From NCBI GenBank assembly GCA_020747015.1, contig JAGTJM010000004.1, positions 930,001 to 994,000 on the forward strand: a stretch of DNA of 64,000 nucleotides, written 5' to 3'. The position numbers and the translations under genes were made by a program. Source of the DNA: Pyrenochaeta sp. MPI-SDFR-AT-0127 (lineage: Eukaryota; Ascomycota; Dothideomycetes; Pleosporales; Cucurbitariaceae). The notes beneath the pieces were generated by a model, which saw nothing but the letters and a program-made list of their open reading frames with translations, was not told the DNA's origin and ran no database searches. Shown here one piece after another: positions 44,669-57,288 of this stretch. Each line of letters begins with the position of its first letter. The first letter of the stretch is position 1.

Positions 44669-46432
44669 TTAAGAAGAGCGCGGCGTAAACCGAACCTGCG
44701 TCCTCTCCGCTGGGAGGACATAACTGCGCCATACGCTCGCCCGCTCAGCCTGGGGGTTCACAAGCTCCACATCATAGTTCTCCAAGATGTGTGCAAGGGT
44801 GAGCTTGATAGCCACACTAGCATAGAAGCGACCAGGGCATACAACGCCTCCGATACCCCAGCTGTGGTAGTGTGGGCTGATGTCTGTGAGTTTGCTGGGA
44901 CCCTCGGGTTGCAGCGCTTTCTTCACATGGTCGGGAACAGTTGCCGTCTCTGGGACAAAGCGGAAGCCGTTGAATCGCAGCGCGTCGGGGAAGTATTGGT
45001 CATCGTGCAGGATGGCTTTGGCAGGGACACACGTCCAGGCGCCCTTGCGCACCTTTGTGCCGTCGGAGTAGTAAAAGTCCTTGAGAGCCTGGCGACGCCC
45101 GGACATGGATTCCATGGGATTGAAGCGCGTGGATTCTTTGATGAAGGAGTCGAGTAGCGGGAGGCCTTGGGTAGTGTGCATGAAGCTTTTGAATTCTTCA
45201 CTGTTGAGCTCGTCGCGGAGGGGCGAGAGGTATTCTTTGTATAGGCATAGGTCGTACAGTGCGTAAGAAGTTGTTGCGGAGAGGGCGTGCACTGAGCCGA
45301 ACCAGATGGCGATCACTTCGTAGGTTATGCGGCGGGCGCCCCAGTTTAGCTCTTTGGGCGCAGTGTCGATGATCCATGTGACAAGATCGCTCTGGAATTC
45401 GAGTCAGTATTTTGCATGCCTGTGGATGAAAGGCGGATAGATAAATAAACTCACCTGTGCGGGTGTGTCGATAAGACCAGCTTCTCTGTCTGCTTTATCC
45501 TTCAGGCGTCGCTCGACAACTTCATTGATCATCTGGAAAACGGTCGCTTGGATGCCGCCTTGGTTCTTGAAGAAGGTTCCAACCCATCTACAAAATTATA
45601 GTCAGCAAAGCAAAGAGGACTAGATAAGCAACATATAGGCCTACCGTTTCAGGAAGTTTGGTGTGATGCGTAGAACCTCTGCTGCGATAACGACAAGCTC
45701 ATTATACTCCAGAACGCTCTTCATGAAGACTTCATTCTTAGCCAGCTCGTCGCCAAAGAATGCGTAGCCGTTGAGGTCGCACATCACTTTCTTGATTAGA
45801 GTAGGCGCGAGTAATTCTTTGCTGCCTGTTAAAGTTAGTCAAGCCCTAGGTGGATGTCTGTATGTACTGACCATTGCTAGTTTTGACTTTACCAAAGCAT
45901 GTGTCAAACGTGTTCTTGATGTTGGTGCGCATGTCTGGCATAATAGCACGCATTCGCTCCGGCAGCAGCGTTCCAACGGCCTTGACGTATCCGATACCCT
46001 CTGCGCCTCGCTCGTCGAGCCAGTTGTGGCCGAGCATGGTGTAGGTTGGCTGGAACATTTGTTTTGTAGCAGCGAAGAAAGACAACTCGTCCTTCTTTGC
46101 TCTTTGGCATTCCTTGAGGTGCTGCTTTGAACTGATGAAGACGTGGTCATGATCTGGACCAGCAACACTAAAAGCACCACCTTTGGCCTGCTTCTGTCAG
46201 TCACTAACTTGGAGCGGCCCTTTCACTGTCCAATTACCTTTGTGTATTCCTCTGATATCATCGGTGCTCCCCAGAGAAGGAACTTCCATCGTAAGTAGAG
46301 GTTAATTACCCAGCGAAAGGGCCACTGAGGAATCGATATCGTCTGGTAGTAGCATATGAGTGTCACCAATGCACCGCCAAGAGCGCAACCGAGTGCCTCT
46401 GCTACTGGAAACGGTGCACTGAACATATCCAT
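44669..46432 (-). CDS. Cytochrome P450 monooxygenase
   Basis: Five exons, phase-consistent: 46432-46238, 46187-45872, 45825-45645, 45587-45455, 45391-44669; product 515 residues. An N-terminal hydrophobic segment anchors it in the ER. ExxR is Glu361/Arg364 in 'KESTRFNP' and the heme-ligand loop is 'WGIGGVVCPGRFYA' with Cys460. The I-helix reads 'FGSVHALSATT' (306-316) instead of the usual (A/G)Gx(D/E)T; a His in this place is seen in fungal P450s related to ent-kaurene oxidase and other terpenoid or metabolite oxidases. The basic residue usual before the heme Cys is Gly here. It probably hydroxylates or oxidises a pathway intermediate with a P450 reductase as partner. Confidence 0.93.
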
Positions 46433-48560
46433 AGTACAGAGAATGGTCTATTGTTTTAGTTTGCCGTCAAAAAGAAAGAGTCCCAAAGAGAGCCACAGAA
46501 CAGAAGCCAGTCAAGAGCGAGTGTAAGAGGATATCGAGACGAAGAAGCTCCGGACGGGCCAGAATATAACTCCAATTAGCGTAGGAAGTCATTTTATTAT
46601 CCACTCATCTAGTTCCAAACTTATCACAATCATAGACACTCGACAATGGCTTCTAAGTCCGAGCCCAGGCTGAGTACTTGCCGTACATCCCGGCCCAAGC
46701 CACGCGCAGCAGCCTGCCAGTCACTGCCTTGTGTAAACTGTGATTCGCCTTGAGTGTATAGGCGCGCTTGACCCACGCACCTGAGATGATTACCACGTTA
46801 TTGATTGAGTTTGGGTGGTTGCTCCGATGCACAACCGTGCCACTCGCATCCATGTAGTGTTGGATTGCAGCATGAGCAATCACTGCACTTCAGCCCCTCG
46901 TTCGTAGAAGCGCAGAAGGCGTTCTCGAAACACACTGGTTACGTTTTTCGGACTTGGCTTTCGGGACCCGATGACCTTGCCCTAAGCTGAAGTGGCTCTC
47001 AGCAGAGTGACTGAGAACTTGACCTATAGGGCACCTTTGGAGTCCTCATAAGGCGCATGCCTCAGCTCTGAATGGCCTCTCGCCCTTGCCACATTCTCCA
47101 AATACAGCAACCTTCAGCAACACTCGTCGCATTGTGCGGGTGGCAGTCACCGGTCTTCTCCTTTGCTTGGCCATGTCACCGTATGTCGCATTTTTCTCGC
47201 AAGAAGCGCGTCACAAAAACCACGCCGCAGAGAACGTGCTTCAACAACGTCGCTGCATAGCCGAGACATGTGTGGTTGATTTTTGCATATCTGGGAAATT
47301 TATATGGCCCCCCTTGTCAAATAGAGGATGAAGGATTAAAAAGACTCCAAGGCGGATTTCCCGTGGCGCTTCCCAATCTTGATTGACAAAATTCGCGCCA
47401 CTCATTCTTGTCGTTCGAGGCTGGCTGAGCAGAGGAATGGCTGAAGGGAGTGACAACTGCATGCAGTTCGGGCTAGGGGAGATGACTGCCCCACTGGAGA
47501 GGGTTGGCGCTGACTGTACAGTGGAGATGATTAGTGAGTAGACGCATGGGTACGGCGTGGGTGTCGTGAGTGCACGGGAATGGGTGCCGCCCGTTGATCG
47601 TCGTCCATTGTGGGTGGCGCTTGCGTAGCTCCGGTGACTATCAAAGCTTAGCTCACTGCTGGCTCATCTCACGTTCCCTTTTGAGGCAAGTGGTGCACAA
47701 CGCACATTTTTCCCGCAGCTATCAGCGCCAGCAATTCACAGATGGCTTTTTATACGCAAGTCTGTGTAAGCTATGTTGGCTGGCAAGTGTAGCCCTCCGA
47801 TCTTCTCTTTGACTGCGCAATTTGCAATTTGCTAGCTCCGTGTCCTTGGGCTCTGCGGCTCTGTACCCCTGGGTCTTTTGGAACAATCAAGGAATATTCA
47901 CCCACGCGATGGCAAAACTCATCGGAACATGTCATCGGTGTTCCGGAAGCGGCTGGAACAACCGTTGGGATCTTGTGCCACAGAAGGAATGTTTTGACTT
48001 GCCGGCTCATATCATATAGCCTGGATGCATACATTGCGGCACAGTCAGATGCGTCATGCTCCAATAATCTAGCTGCGTGGTGGCACAAACGGCATTGAGC
48101 TACTTTTGAGCGGTTGTACGCTTGTTGACTGCCCATGCTAACTGCATCCTGATTTAGATTGCTGAGACGATTGGCCATGACTTGCTATCAATAGGCGCAA
48201 GCGTTTCCAGATGCATATTTCTTTGACGCTTCGCTTGTTCTTACCGCATTCATAACAGACCAGCGCAAGTGACTGCGACCTAGTATCCACTATCTGTATG
48301 TATGAACTATTTGGTGAGCCATAGCCATGGTTAGGCCATGCGATTCATGGCGTGTCCACCCTCGCATATCATCTAATCTCGCACCCCAGTACCATCAGGC
48401 GAGTGGTCGCGGTTGCAACACGTGGGGCAATGCTTCTGGTATAGTTCAAATGACTTGGGAGATGTGGGAGACGATCCCATCTATTTCATCTATCTCAGCT
48501 ACTCCTTGCCGTGCTCATGAACAAGGCTTGGGACGCGGTTGATAAAACAACTGTCTGAGG
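46433..48560. other. Gene-poor 2.1-kb interval
   Basis: Between the P450 start and the 3' end of the second FAD oxidase. The left end holds the P450 promoter. A 135-codon frame at 48178-47771 (-) with a CxxC-His-His pattern is the best ORF, but it has no family signal and I did not call it. No repeat or RNA gene seen. Confidence 0.4.
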
Positions 48561-50091
48561 CTAGAACAATTTGAACCCTCCGCTGACCGCCTTCTGAAAG
48601 TAGCTACTCGGATCGTACTTTTTGCTCACAGCCTGCAATTCCTGCTTGATCTCAGGACCGTATGAGCTAATAGGGTCCTGATCTGGGAATGCATAGTTCA
48701 TATACTGGTAAGGAGATAGTTGTCCCATTGCTTCTGCGTCCTTTGTGATGTTGTCGATAACGTCCTTGTTAGCTTTGATCACAAGGTCATCATCTTCGGA
48801 ATTGCTCCATGAAGTGTAAAGGAGAAAGAGAACGAGAGGGCCGTTCGTGGCGTCAAGACCAAGCGAATTCTTACCCGCGCCAACTTCGAGCAATGAGACT
48901 GGGTATGGCTCGTAGGTGGCCGCATAGATGAGACCTGTCACGGATTTGACGGGCTGGAAGCCTTGATTAAATCTCTCCAAGGTCATTTTTAGCACTTCAG
49001 CATTAGCTTTCAGGGTGGTTGTCAAATAGATAACCCTGAGATCACACGTTAGTCTGGGTAGAACGGCGAGTATCGAGGTGTCTCTCACCTCTTCTTGTAC
49101 TCGGACTGCTCAGACTGTTCGTTTGCTAGCTCCGACACAGTAGCGACGCGTAGTGTGTCAACCTGAGGTACGCGAGGCTCAATATCTGTGAAGATGGAGA
49201 ATCCTTCTGGCTTCTCTGGTTTGGTGTATGTAGGATCGTTCATGCACATCATGCCGCCCAGCTCAGCAGCGTAGCCGATGTTAACCCGAACCTGCGCTTT
49301 CGGGTCAGGATTTGGGCCGTTGAGGTAGTCTGCGATACCTTGGAGCTGTGCTGGAAAGCTCTGAGGAAAGTACATAAATTTGCCGCCCCATAGCTTGCCC
49401 TGCTTGAAGGTCGCAAAGTCAAAGCGGGTGATGACACCAAAGTTGCTGCCACCTCCGCCTTTCAGAGCCTTGAAAAGGTCGCTGTTCTCTGTTGAATTGG
49501 AATTGACAATCTCCCCACTTGCCAGAACGATCTCATAGTTGATCACATCGTCAGCAATGAACCCTCGCTCCGACGAGAAGAAGGAGATACCGCCTATAGG
49601 ACTCGATAAGTTAAGCGATAATGCAAAGAAATCCTGAAATCCTTACCGTGCGTAGCAAGGCCACCAATACCACCAGTACCCGCTCGGCTGCCGCTTACCG
49701 ACAGGCCTTCAGGATCGAGCTTCTTGTACACTTCACCCCAGGTTTCGCCAGGAGATATAGACACGAAGCTTTTGTCTGAGCTCAGCTCGATGCCTTTGAA
49801 GCGACGTAAATGTACGGTAATGCCTCCTGCAACATTGGCGACCCCTGCAGCTGGTTGCTGGCCTGCGCCGCATATGGCGACCGGAACGTTGTTGGCAAAT
49901 GGCTGTAGTGCCTTTATAATTGCAGCAACCTCTTCTTTGCTGGATGGTAGGGCAAAAGCGGCAGGCTCTAGATCGCTTTCAAACGTTGAGAGATAGGTAC
50001 CGCTGACCTCATTATACGCGTCAGTCCCTGGGAGTACGACCAGGCTATTCGAAATGCCTTGCAACGCCTTGATGGCCTCTGCGACGCTCAT
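48561..50091 (-). CDS. Second berberine-bridge-like FAD oxidase, without the covalent-flavin His
   Basis: Three exons, phase-consistent: 50091-49647, 49593-49089, 49035-48561; product 474 residues. The FAD-binding PCMH fold is clear: 'YLSTFESDLEPAAFALPSS', the Gly-rich loop 'GAGQQPAAG', 'SISPGETWGEVY', 'FFSSERGFIADDV', 'LASGEIV' and 'KGGGGSNFGVITRF'; the end 'YDPSSYFQKAVSGGFKLF' is the BBE tail. The Arg-Gly-Gly-Gly-His motif that binds flavin covalently in its relative at 40.9-42.5 kb is replaced by Cys-Gly-Ala-Gly-Gln (Gln78), so flavin is probably held non-covalently. No signal peptide is seen, suggesting a cytosolic enzyme. It is divergent to the ABC transporter gene. Substrate unknown. 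Confidence 0.9.
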
Positions 50092-50753
50092 GGTGCGGGT
50101 ACGGTAGGAAAAATCTCTGGGAAGGTGGAGATTGCCGGACGGGAATCTTGGAGACAGCTGGGGGCGCTGGAAGGCAAATGGAAAAGAGCCAGCTCTTGCA
50201 TAGTTGTGGACTCGTACGTCGCATTGTTTGAGGCGGCGTAGTCACGGTTGCACGGACGCAACCAACCGCTCAGCCTCCCGGAGGGCAAGCGGCAGGACCC
50301 CCGCCCGGGAACCACGGCAAAAGCGAACCACTTGGTAGTGCGATTCTTTTGGCTGCGTAAATTAAGCGGCGCAGCGGTGGGCGGCAGCAGCCTTGAGCCA
50401 GGGCGCCCTTAGCGTACGTTTGGTAGGCTTATGAGAGCCCCACTGCGCTACGGTACACAAGCAATGCCTGAAGGCACCTGGCAGGGATGGTGGTTCCCGA
50501 GACAGGCTGGGGGGGTGTGTGGTCGACGCAAGCAGAAGCACGAAGCACGCCGTGTCTGATTGTCTGATTGTCTGGCTTGTGCCGCCTCGTTCACTGCGGT
50601 TAATGTGCCGCCCGCGCCTTCCTCCCTTTCTGTGATCGCCCATTAGTGCGTTGGTGGCGCTTTCCCTCTTTGGCTGGCGCTGTTTCCCTCTGCTATCTAG
50701 CACCACATGCCAGCAACTCGCCCAACGCCACGAACACTACTCTCTCTGTGAGT
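50092..50753. promoter_or_regulatory. Divergent promoter region between FAD oxidase and ABC transporter
   Basis: 662 bp, more GC-rich than the neighbouring intergenic DNA, between two divergent start codons. A shared control region is likely from the layout. No specific site was recognised. Confidence 0.4.
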
Positions 50754-53700
50754 ATGGCGAAAGCCGCCGAAAAGAAGAGCGCCCAGAGCGTTGAAGAAGA
50801 GCTTCAAGAGCTCAACCCACAGGGTGCAGCTGTGTCTACCTCAAGCAAGCAGAGGTACCTCTTATCCTTGTCCACTGTCAGTAGCAAGATGCTTACAGCT
50901 CATCGCAGCCATACCAGCGCAACCAGCGTCACTTTCCACAATGTACACGTCCACGGATTCTCGCAGCGCACCGACTACCAGAAGACGGTCGCCAGCTTTG
51001 TCACTGCCTACATCCAGCGAGCCCTTAACAAGGCCAGGCGCAGACCTGAGGCGCGAATCGATATCTTGAAGGGAATCGAGGGAAATGTTATGCCGGGAGA
51101 GATGCTGCTCGTCCTCGGAAAGCCAGGCGCAGGTTGCACCACCCTTCTCAAAACGCTGGCTGGACAGACACATGGATTCCATGTCGACCAGCAGTCCGTT
51201 TTCAACTATCAAGGTGTGTTCAGACTTGAGCTTTCGGTTTGTGGCCATACTTACAAACGAAGGAATTCCACGCGATGCCATGCATGGCAAGCTAAGAGGC
51301 AAATGCGTGTACCAAGCTGAGCTGGACTTCCACTTCCCGACTCTTACTCTGCGCGAGACTCTCGAGTTTGGAGCCAGTGCTCGAAACACTGGCGATGGCC
51401 ATAAGGACGTTCAACACAAGGCCGAATCCACTGCAGCACAGCTAGGATTGTCGAGGGCCATCGATACCAAGATAGGGAACGACTTGATTCCAGGTGTTAG
51501 TGGAGGCGAACGAAAGCGAGCAAGTATTGCTGTATGCTCTCCACACTTCAATATATTCAACGTATGCTAAATAACAATAGGAAATCCTTGTAGGAGACAG
51601 CAACTTTCAATGCTGGGACAATAGTACAAGAGGACTCGACAGCTCAAATGCACTAGATTTTGTCAAGACCTTGCGCCGCGAAACAACACAGCGCCGATCA
51701 GTAGCCATTGTCACGCTCTACCAAGCAAGCGAGGACATTTATCAGGTGCGTTCCATCTTCAGTACAACGGAAGCCTTTGCCTAACTCTCTATAGCTATTC
51801 GACAAGGTTCTCGTTCTTCACGAAGGCCATCAGATTTATTTCGGCCCGACTCGCGACGCGAGATCCTACTTCACTGGTCTTGGTCTAACCTCCCGTAATT
51901 GGTCAACAACGCCTGACTTCCTCACCTCGGTGACAAAAGCTGAAGATCGTCTCATACGGGCTGACTTTCCAGGCCAGGTCCCAAACTCAGCCAGCGAGTA
52001 TGCGGATACCTGGTTATCATCGCCAGCTCGGGCGAGGTTGCGGCAGCAAATCCACGAGTATGATGCAAGGTTTCCGCTGGCTAACACTGAAGCGCTCAAG
52101 AAGCACACAGCCAACAACTCCCTCCTCCCATACGCAATCTCTGTCCCAAAACAGATATCGCTTTGCGCGGCTCGCGGTTTCTTGAGGCTGAAGAATGATC
52201 TAAATGCTCCAATCTCTGCGCTCGTTGGCAACCTGATAATATCCCTAATCCTCGGCAGTATGTTCTATGACTTGCCAGAAAACACAGAAAGCTTCTTTGG
52301 ACGAGGTGTACTTCTTTTTATCACAATGTTCTTGAACACCTCGCTTGCTGGATTCGAATGCATCGCCATATGGGATATTCGACCAATGATCGAGAAACAT
52401 TTGCGCTATGCTTTCTACCGCCCTTTAGCAGAAGCTATTGCGTCTGTCCTTGTAGACCTCCCTAACAAGCTTATACTGACTCTGGTCTTCAACGTCCCAC
52501 TTTACTTCCTATCGAATCTTCGTCGGACACCTGCAGCCTTTTTCACTTTCTACCTCTTCGCCCTGATCGCGCTTCTAAACGGCTCAATGATATACCGTGC
52601 CATGGGTGCAATGTCTCGCACACTTGAGGGTTCTCAGCCGCCGGGAGCAGTATTTTCAGTACTTCTTGCGCTATACAGTGGTTTTGTCGTGCCGTTTGGC
52701 GAAATGCGTCCTTGGCTCCAATGGTTCTCCTACATCAATCCGGTCTATTATGGCTTCGAGAGTTTGATCATCAACGAATTCTCCGGACGTACCTTTCCTT
52801 GCATTCAGTTCATTCCAGATTATCCCAATGCTCCGTCTAACCAGAGGGCGTGCACTACTGTTGGGACAGAACCAGGCTCTAATGTCACAATTGGTGATAA
52901 CTACATGTACCAGACCTGGGGCTATCAATCTAGTCATCTGTGGAGGAATCTCGGCATTATGATTGCACTCATGATCTTCTATGGATCCATCTACGTTTTC
53001 TGCTCCGAGTTCATCTCTCTGCAACCTTCGCGTGGAGAGATTTTGCTATTCCCTAAGCAGATTATCTCCAGCCGCCGATTTGCGAGTGATGAGGAAGCTC
53101 AACCGCCGACGTTTACTCCAAATCAAGGTATGGATCAAGTCCGCGAAAAGTCAGAAGTCTATGATGCCGGCCATATGATCGACAGCGACGCTGCAACTTT
53201 CGTGTGGAAAGATCTTGGCTACGAAATCAAGATTGGCAAGACCCAGAAACGAATTCTCGACAACATTGAAGGATGGGTCAAGCCACGAACCATGACTGCA
53301 TTGATGGGGGCATCTGGAGCTGGAAAAACTACTCTGCTCAATGTGCTCGCGGATCGAACAACGACTGGAGTCGTTAGCGGAGAAAAACTTGTCGCAGCCC
53401 ATTTCCAGGGTCTAGCCTTCGCACGAAGGGTTGGCTATGTCCAACAACGAGACTTGCATCTGAACACAATGACTGTTCGCGAGGCGCTCGAATTCAGTGC
53501 GCTTCTGCGTCAGCCACCCAAGTACTCCGAAGCGCAAAAATTGCACTGGGTCAAGACTGTCATCTCGCTACTCGATATAGACAGAGATGGCTTTGTAGAC
53601 GCTGTGATTGGTGTCCCGGGCGAAGGCCTCAACATAGAGCAGCGCAAACGTGTCACTATTGGAGTCGAACTCGCCGCTCGCCCTGATTTGTTACTGTTCC

Positions 53701-55277
53701 TAGACGAACCGACTAGTGGTCTCGATAGTGACTCGTCAATGTCCATCATCAAGCTTCTTCGACGTTTGGCAGATCACGGTCAAGCTATCCTATGTGTCAT
53801 CCATCAGCCATCCGCACCTTTGCTCTCACACTTCGATCGCCTCTTGTTACTTTCAGAGGGCAAGTCGCTCTACTTTGGAGACCTTGGTAGGCAATTTGAG
53901 ACCATGGTAAACTACTTCCAAAGCCACGGAGCAAGACATTTGACGGCTTCAGAAAACCCTGCGGAGTGGATGATTGACGTGTCTAACCCGTCAGACAGTG
54001 AAGATGGTGCCTCTAATAAATGGACGGAAATCTGGAATAAATCAGCTGAGAGAGCCTCTGTTCTGCGAGAGTGCGAGGCAATGCAAGAAGAACTGGCTCA
54101 AGCAACGGAAGAAGGCGACGTGGGAGCGTCATCCGAGTTTGCAACATCACTCGTGCATCAGATGCGTGTTGTCACTAAGAGAGCATTCATGCACGACTGG
54201 CGCTCACCCACCTACATTTGGTCCAAGCTATGTAGCACCTTTGGCCTCGTAAGTTGCCCGAAGCCCCAAAATTCTGCAGATGCCCTAACCAGAAACAGGC
54301 GTTCATCAACGGAGTATCTTTCTGGAAAGCGGGGGTCTCACCCCAAGCTGTGCAAAACCAAGTGTTCTCATTGTTTATTCTCACCACGCTCTTTGGCGCA
54401 CACGTTCAACTCATAATGAAGCGCTTTTATGAGAGCCGCACCGTCTTCGAGGTCCGCGAACGCCAATCTCGAACGTACTCATGGGTTGCATTCTTGATAT
54501 CCAACATCCTTGTGGAGCTGTCTTCTCAGACCGTTGTCAGTGTCATTGCTTTTGTGTGCTGGTACTATCCGCTTGGCATGTGGCAAAATGCAGATCGGCT
54601 GGGCGAGTTGAATGAAAGAGGTGGACTAACCTTCATGTTTATCTGGTCACTCATGATCTTGTTCCAGACCATGTCACAGATGCTTATGACCATTATGCCG
54701 GACATACCCACGGGTATTAACATCGCAAACTTGCTGTTTATGCTATCCTTGATCTTCTCCGGGTAAGTTGTTACTGCATCCGATCATGCCACAAGAAGCC
54801 ACAGTGGCTCCATACGCGCCTGCAGCTCCATTCTGGCAATCATGTGCTGACTTTTCTAGTGTTCTAGTGTCGCCTTATGCGCTTCCACGGTTCTGGATCT
54901 TCATGTATCGCGCCACGCCTCTGTCCTACTACGTCTCGGGCATCATTTCCGTTGGCCTGTCAGGGGTAAAAATTGTGTGCGAGCCAAAGAATCTTGCAAC
55001 CATTTTATCAGTTCCTTCAGGTGAAACCTGCGATTCGTATCTTCGCAACTACATCAATGTTACCCGCGTACAGCTTTTAAATGCTCCTGGCGAAAATACC
55101 AATTGCCAAATTTGTCCGTATGCAGACACCAATACGCTGCTGGCGACATACGGTATCTACTTCTCACAGCGGTGGCGTAACTGGGGCATCACTGTCGCAT
55201 ACAATTGCATCAACATCGGTCTTGCATTCCTGCTGTGGTGGCTGGTCAAGGTGCCCAGAAATGCACGGAAGACTTGA
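50754..55277 (+). CDS. PDR-type (ABCG) full-size ABC transporter
   Basis: Six exons, phase-consistent: 50754-51213, 51263-51531, 51581-51745, 51795-54248, 54299-54762, 54860-55277; 1,409 residues. The order is NBD-TMD-NBD-TMD, the reversed topology of PDR pumps. NBD1 has the fungal PDR Walker A with Cys for Lys ('GKPGAGCTT', 122-130), signature 'VSGGERKR' and 'NSTRGLDSS'. NBD2 has a normal Walker A ('GASGAGKTT', from 803), 'LFLDEPTSGLD' and 'VIHQPSA'. Each NBD is followed by six membrane helices, with a Cys-containing extracellular loop. The N-terminus is shorter than in most PDR proteins. A second possible intron (50855-50908, 54 nt, in frame) would shorten it by 18 residues. Upstream in-frame ATG at 50646 gives a leader-like extension, so I start at 50754. 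It exports drugs or metabolites across the plasma membrane. Confidence 0.93.
50855..50908 (+). other. Possible in-frame 54-nt intron in the ABC transporter gene
   Basis: Starts GTACCT, ends CATCGCAG and contains a GCTTAC branch-like site 12 nt or so before the acceptor. It is a multiple of three without a stop, so the gene reads through with or without it. The 18 residues it encodes have no counterpart I recognise in PDR N-termini. Confidence 0.4.
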
Positions 55278-57288
55278 GTTTCTACTTCGAGGCCGTGCTT
55301 CCTTCAGTGCTGTCGGTTTCAGGATGTGAGCCATTCAGTGTACTCGAAAGGTAAAGGCTGCAGCTGGAAACCTAGACGGGGAGGGGTTTGACATCTTGCG
55401 ACCTGCACATATAGACTAAATACGGACTTCAGGTTAGGCCATAGTTCATGAGCGGTTCAATTCTGCAGCAGCTGTTTAACAAATTACATTTGGACGATTG
55501 GCAGTATTCAGATAGCTACATCGGTGCCAGATAGTATACATATCTCGTTTTGCATGTTTCGAACGTACCTGGACACTGGGAGCATCTATATGTCTTCTCG
55601 AGAAATAGTTGGGGGTTTCCTGCTTCGAAATTGTGGAAATCCGTTGCATTGCGAGTTTGTAGATGAAGGCGAGTGTTCCCGCATAATGGGGCGCATTCCA
55701 CATGGCTGGCGGCTCCGCACCGAATTTGGTAACTGCGATACGCCACTTGCAGCATCTGCCCTGCACTAAACAGCTGTGTGCTCAAGCATCCTTACTATCA
55801 TTCAAAGGAGGCTCACTCGTACTTCCGCAAAATGAGAAGATGATCGCGTGCCTCCTCTCATAATCTCATGGGGCCTTGATTTTAGCATTCCTAGCATTGC
55901 GGAAGTAGGTTGATTGTATCTCGACCGATTTTGCACAGTCGTGCCCCCCTCCACTCTACAGAATCGCATAGCCCGTATCGCCCTGGCCGGTTAATCGTTC
56001 CTTCGCCACGTTTCTCGATGCGTACTCAGCCGCTACATTCCACGCATCTGTGCCGCATCCGACTGGGAAAGCGAGCGGCATGAAATGAGCGGCAACGTGG
56101 GATAATATATCCACAGCCTCATGTGTGTCCTCGGCGGCTGATGAGTGGCTAGCTGTCTTGCAGCGATGCACACTCATCGGATCTTTCGGTCGCATAGTGG
56201 CCACTGGAAGGCGGCGTTCCGCAGACCTCTTTGTTAGGGGTCTTTTTTACTCCTTTGTCCCCTCCGAATCGGACATTGCATCGAATCGTTGTCTTGGGGG
56301 GACGGGGGCATGGCACAGGGCGTTTTTAGGTGTGGCTGTGGCTTACCGTACGGGCGCTCGCTTATGGTGACACTCAACTCCGGTCCCATGCTGCTAGGGA
56401 TCATCCGCGGATTGTGATTGGGCCTTTGCTCTCACGTTAGGCTAATACCTTGCGTCGGACTTTGCAGCAATGAACCAGGGCCCGCAGAAAGTGATAGTCC
56501 CCGACGTCGGGTTATTTTATCTTACATGTGCTGCTTTCGAACCGTGCCTAGTGCTGAGATAGTTGGGTGAGCCCTTGGATGCGACCGATGCGGAGCTTCA
56601 CACTTTATGTCTTTTGTCGGGCTGGCTGATGGATGGGCCACTGTGGTCCCTTAGGGCTGGTGATCTCTCACCTACTACTACTATTACTATATGCATGTCA
56701 GATTTTGTACGAAAAGCTGGTCGCCAAAAAAAGGTCAGCATCGCATTGCGAGTTCGTTCTGCCCACCATGCTTTGCACTACCACACTCTTCGGATGCCGA
56801 GATATGCAAGCCATGTATGCTGAATGTATGTTTGAGTAGTACCAATCCGACGGATGATTAAACTATCTTAGGAGCCCCATGATTTGATGGCGTGGAATCC
56901 CCTTTGCCGCTCTCTTTTCGCCGCCCTGCCCAGCCCCAGCCCAAGCCCAGTCCCGCTTGTTCTCTTATTTTCTGTGAATGAAGAACGGCGGCTGCATTTG
57001 ACAGGCCAGACCCATAAGCCCCTCGAGACCGCCCTGTTCTCCGCTTAATATCGACACATTGACCGTTTTGTACAACTCGTGGCCATTCTTCGTGGATTTC
57101 CCGCTGGAAGGATCTCGCGTACCGCATCCCTCCCTTTGCTCCACGTCCACCTGCGAACAGCTTCCCCACAAACAATCTTCCATCCAGAAAGGAAGGCCTA
57201 GCAAAGATTCGCTTTCTTTTTCTTTTGATTGCGTTGTTTTTCTTCTCTTCGCCGTCTGGGGCGCTGAGCACACTCTGGTCGTCTCGCA
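55278..57288. other. Gene-poor 2-kb interval
   Basis: Between the ABC transporter and the Pth11-like gene, both forward. ORFs at 55476-55785 (-) and 56858-57301 (-) have no domain signal. The right end should hold the promoter of the receptor-like gene, with a pyrimidine-rich run at about 57209-57250 just before its start, a common fungal promoter feature. Confidence 0.45.

Noticed and set aside
47771..48178. Reverse ORF of 135 codons with a CxxC and His pair
   Set aside because: Starts with ATG and is not impossible, but no family match or conserved pattern could be argued.
50646..50753. N-terminal extension of the ABC transporter from the ATG at 50646
   Set aside because: The extra residues look like translated leader; the ATG at 50754 begins the acidic N-terminus expected of PDR pumps.
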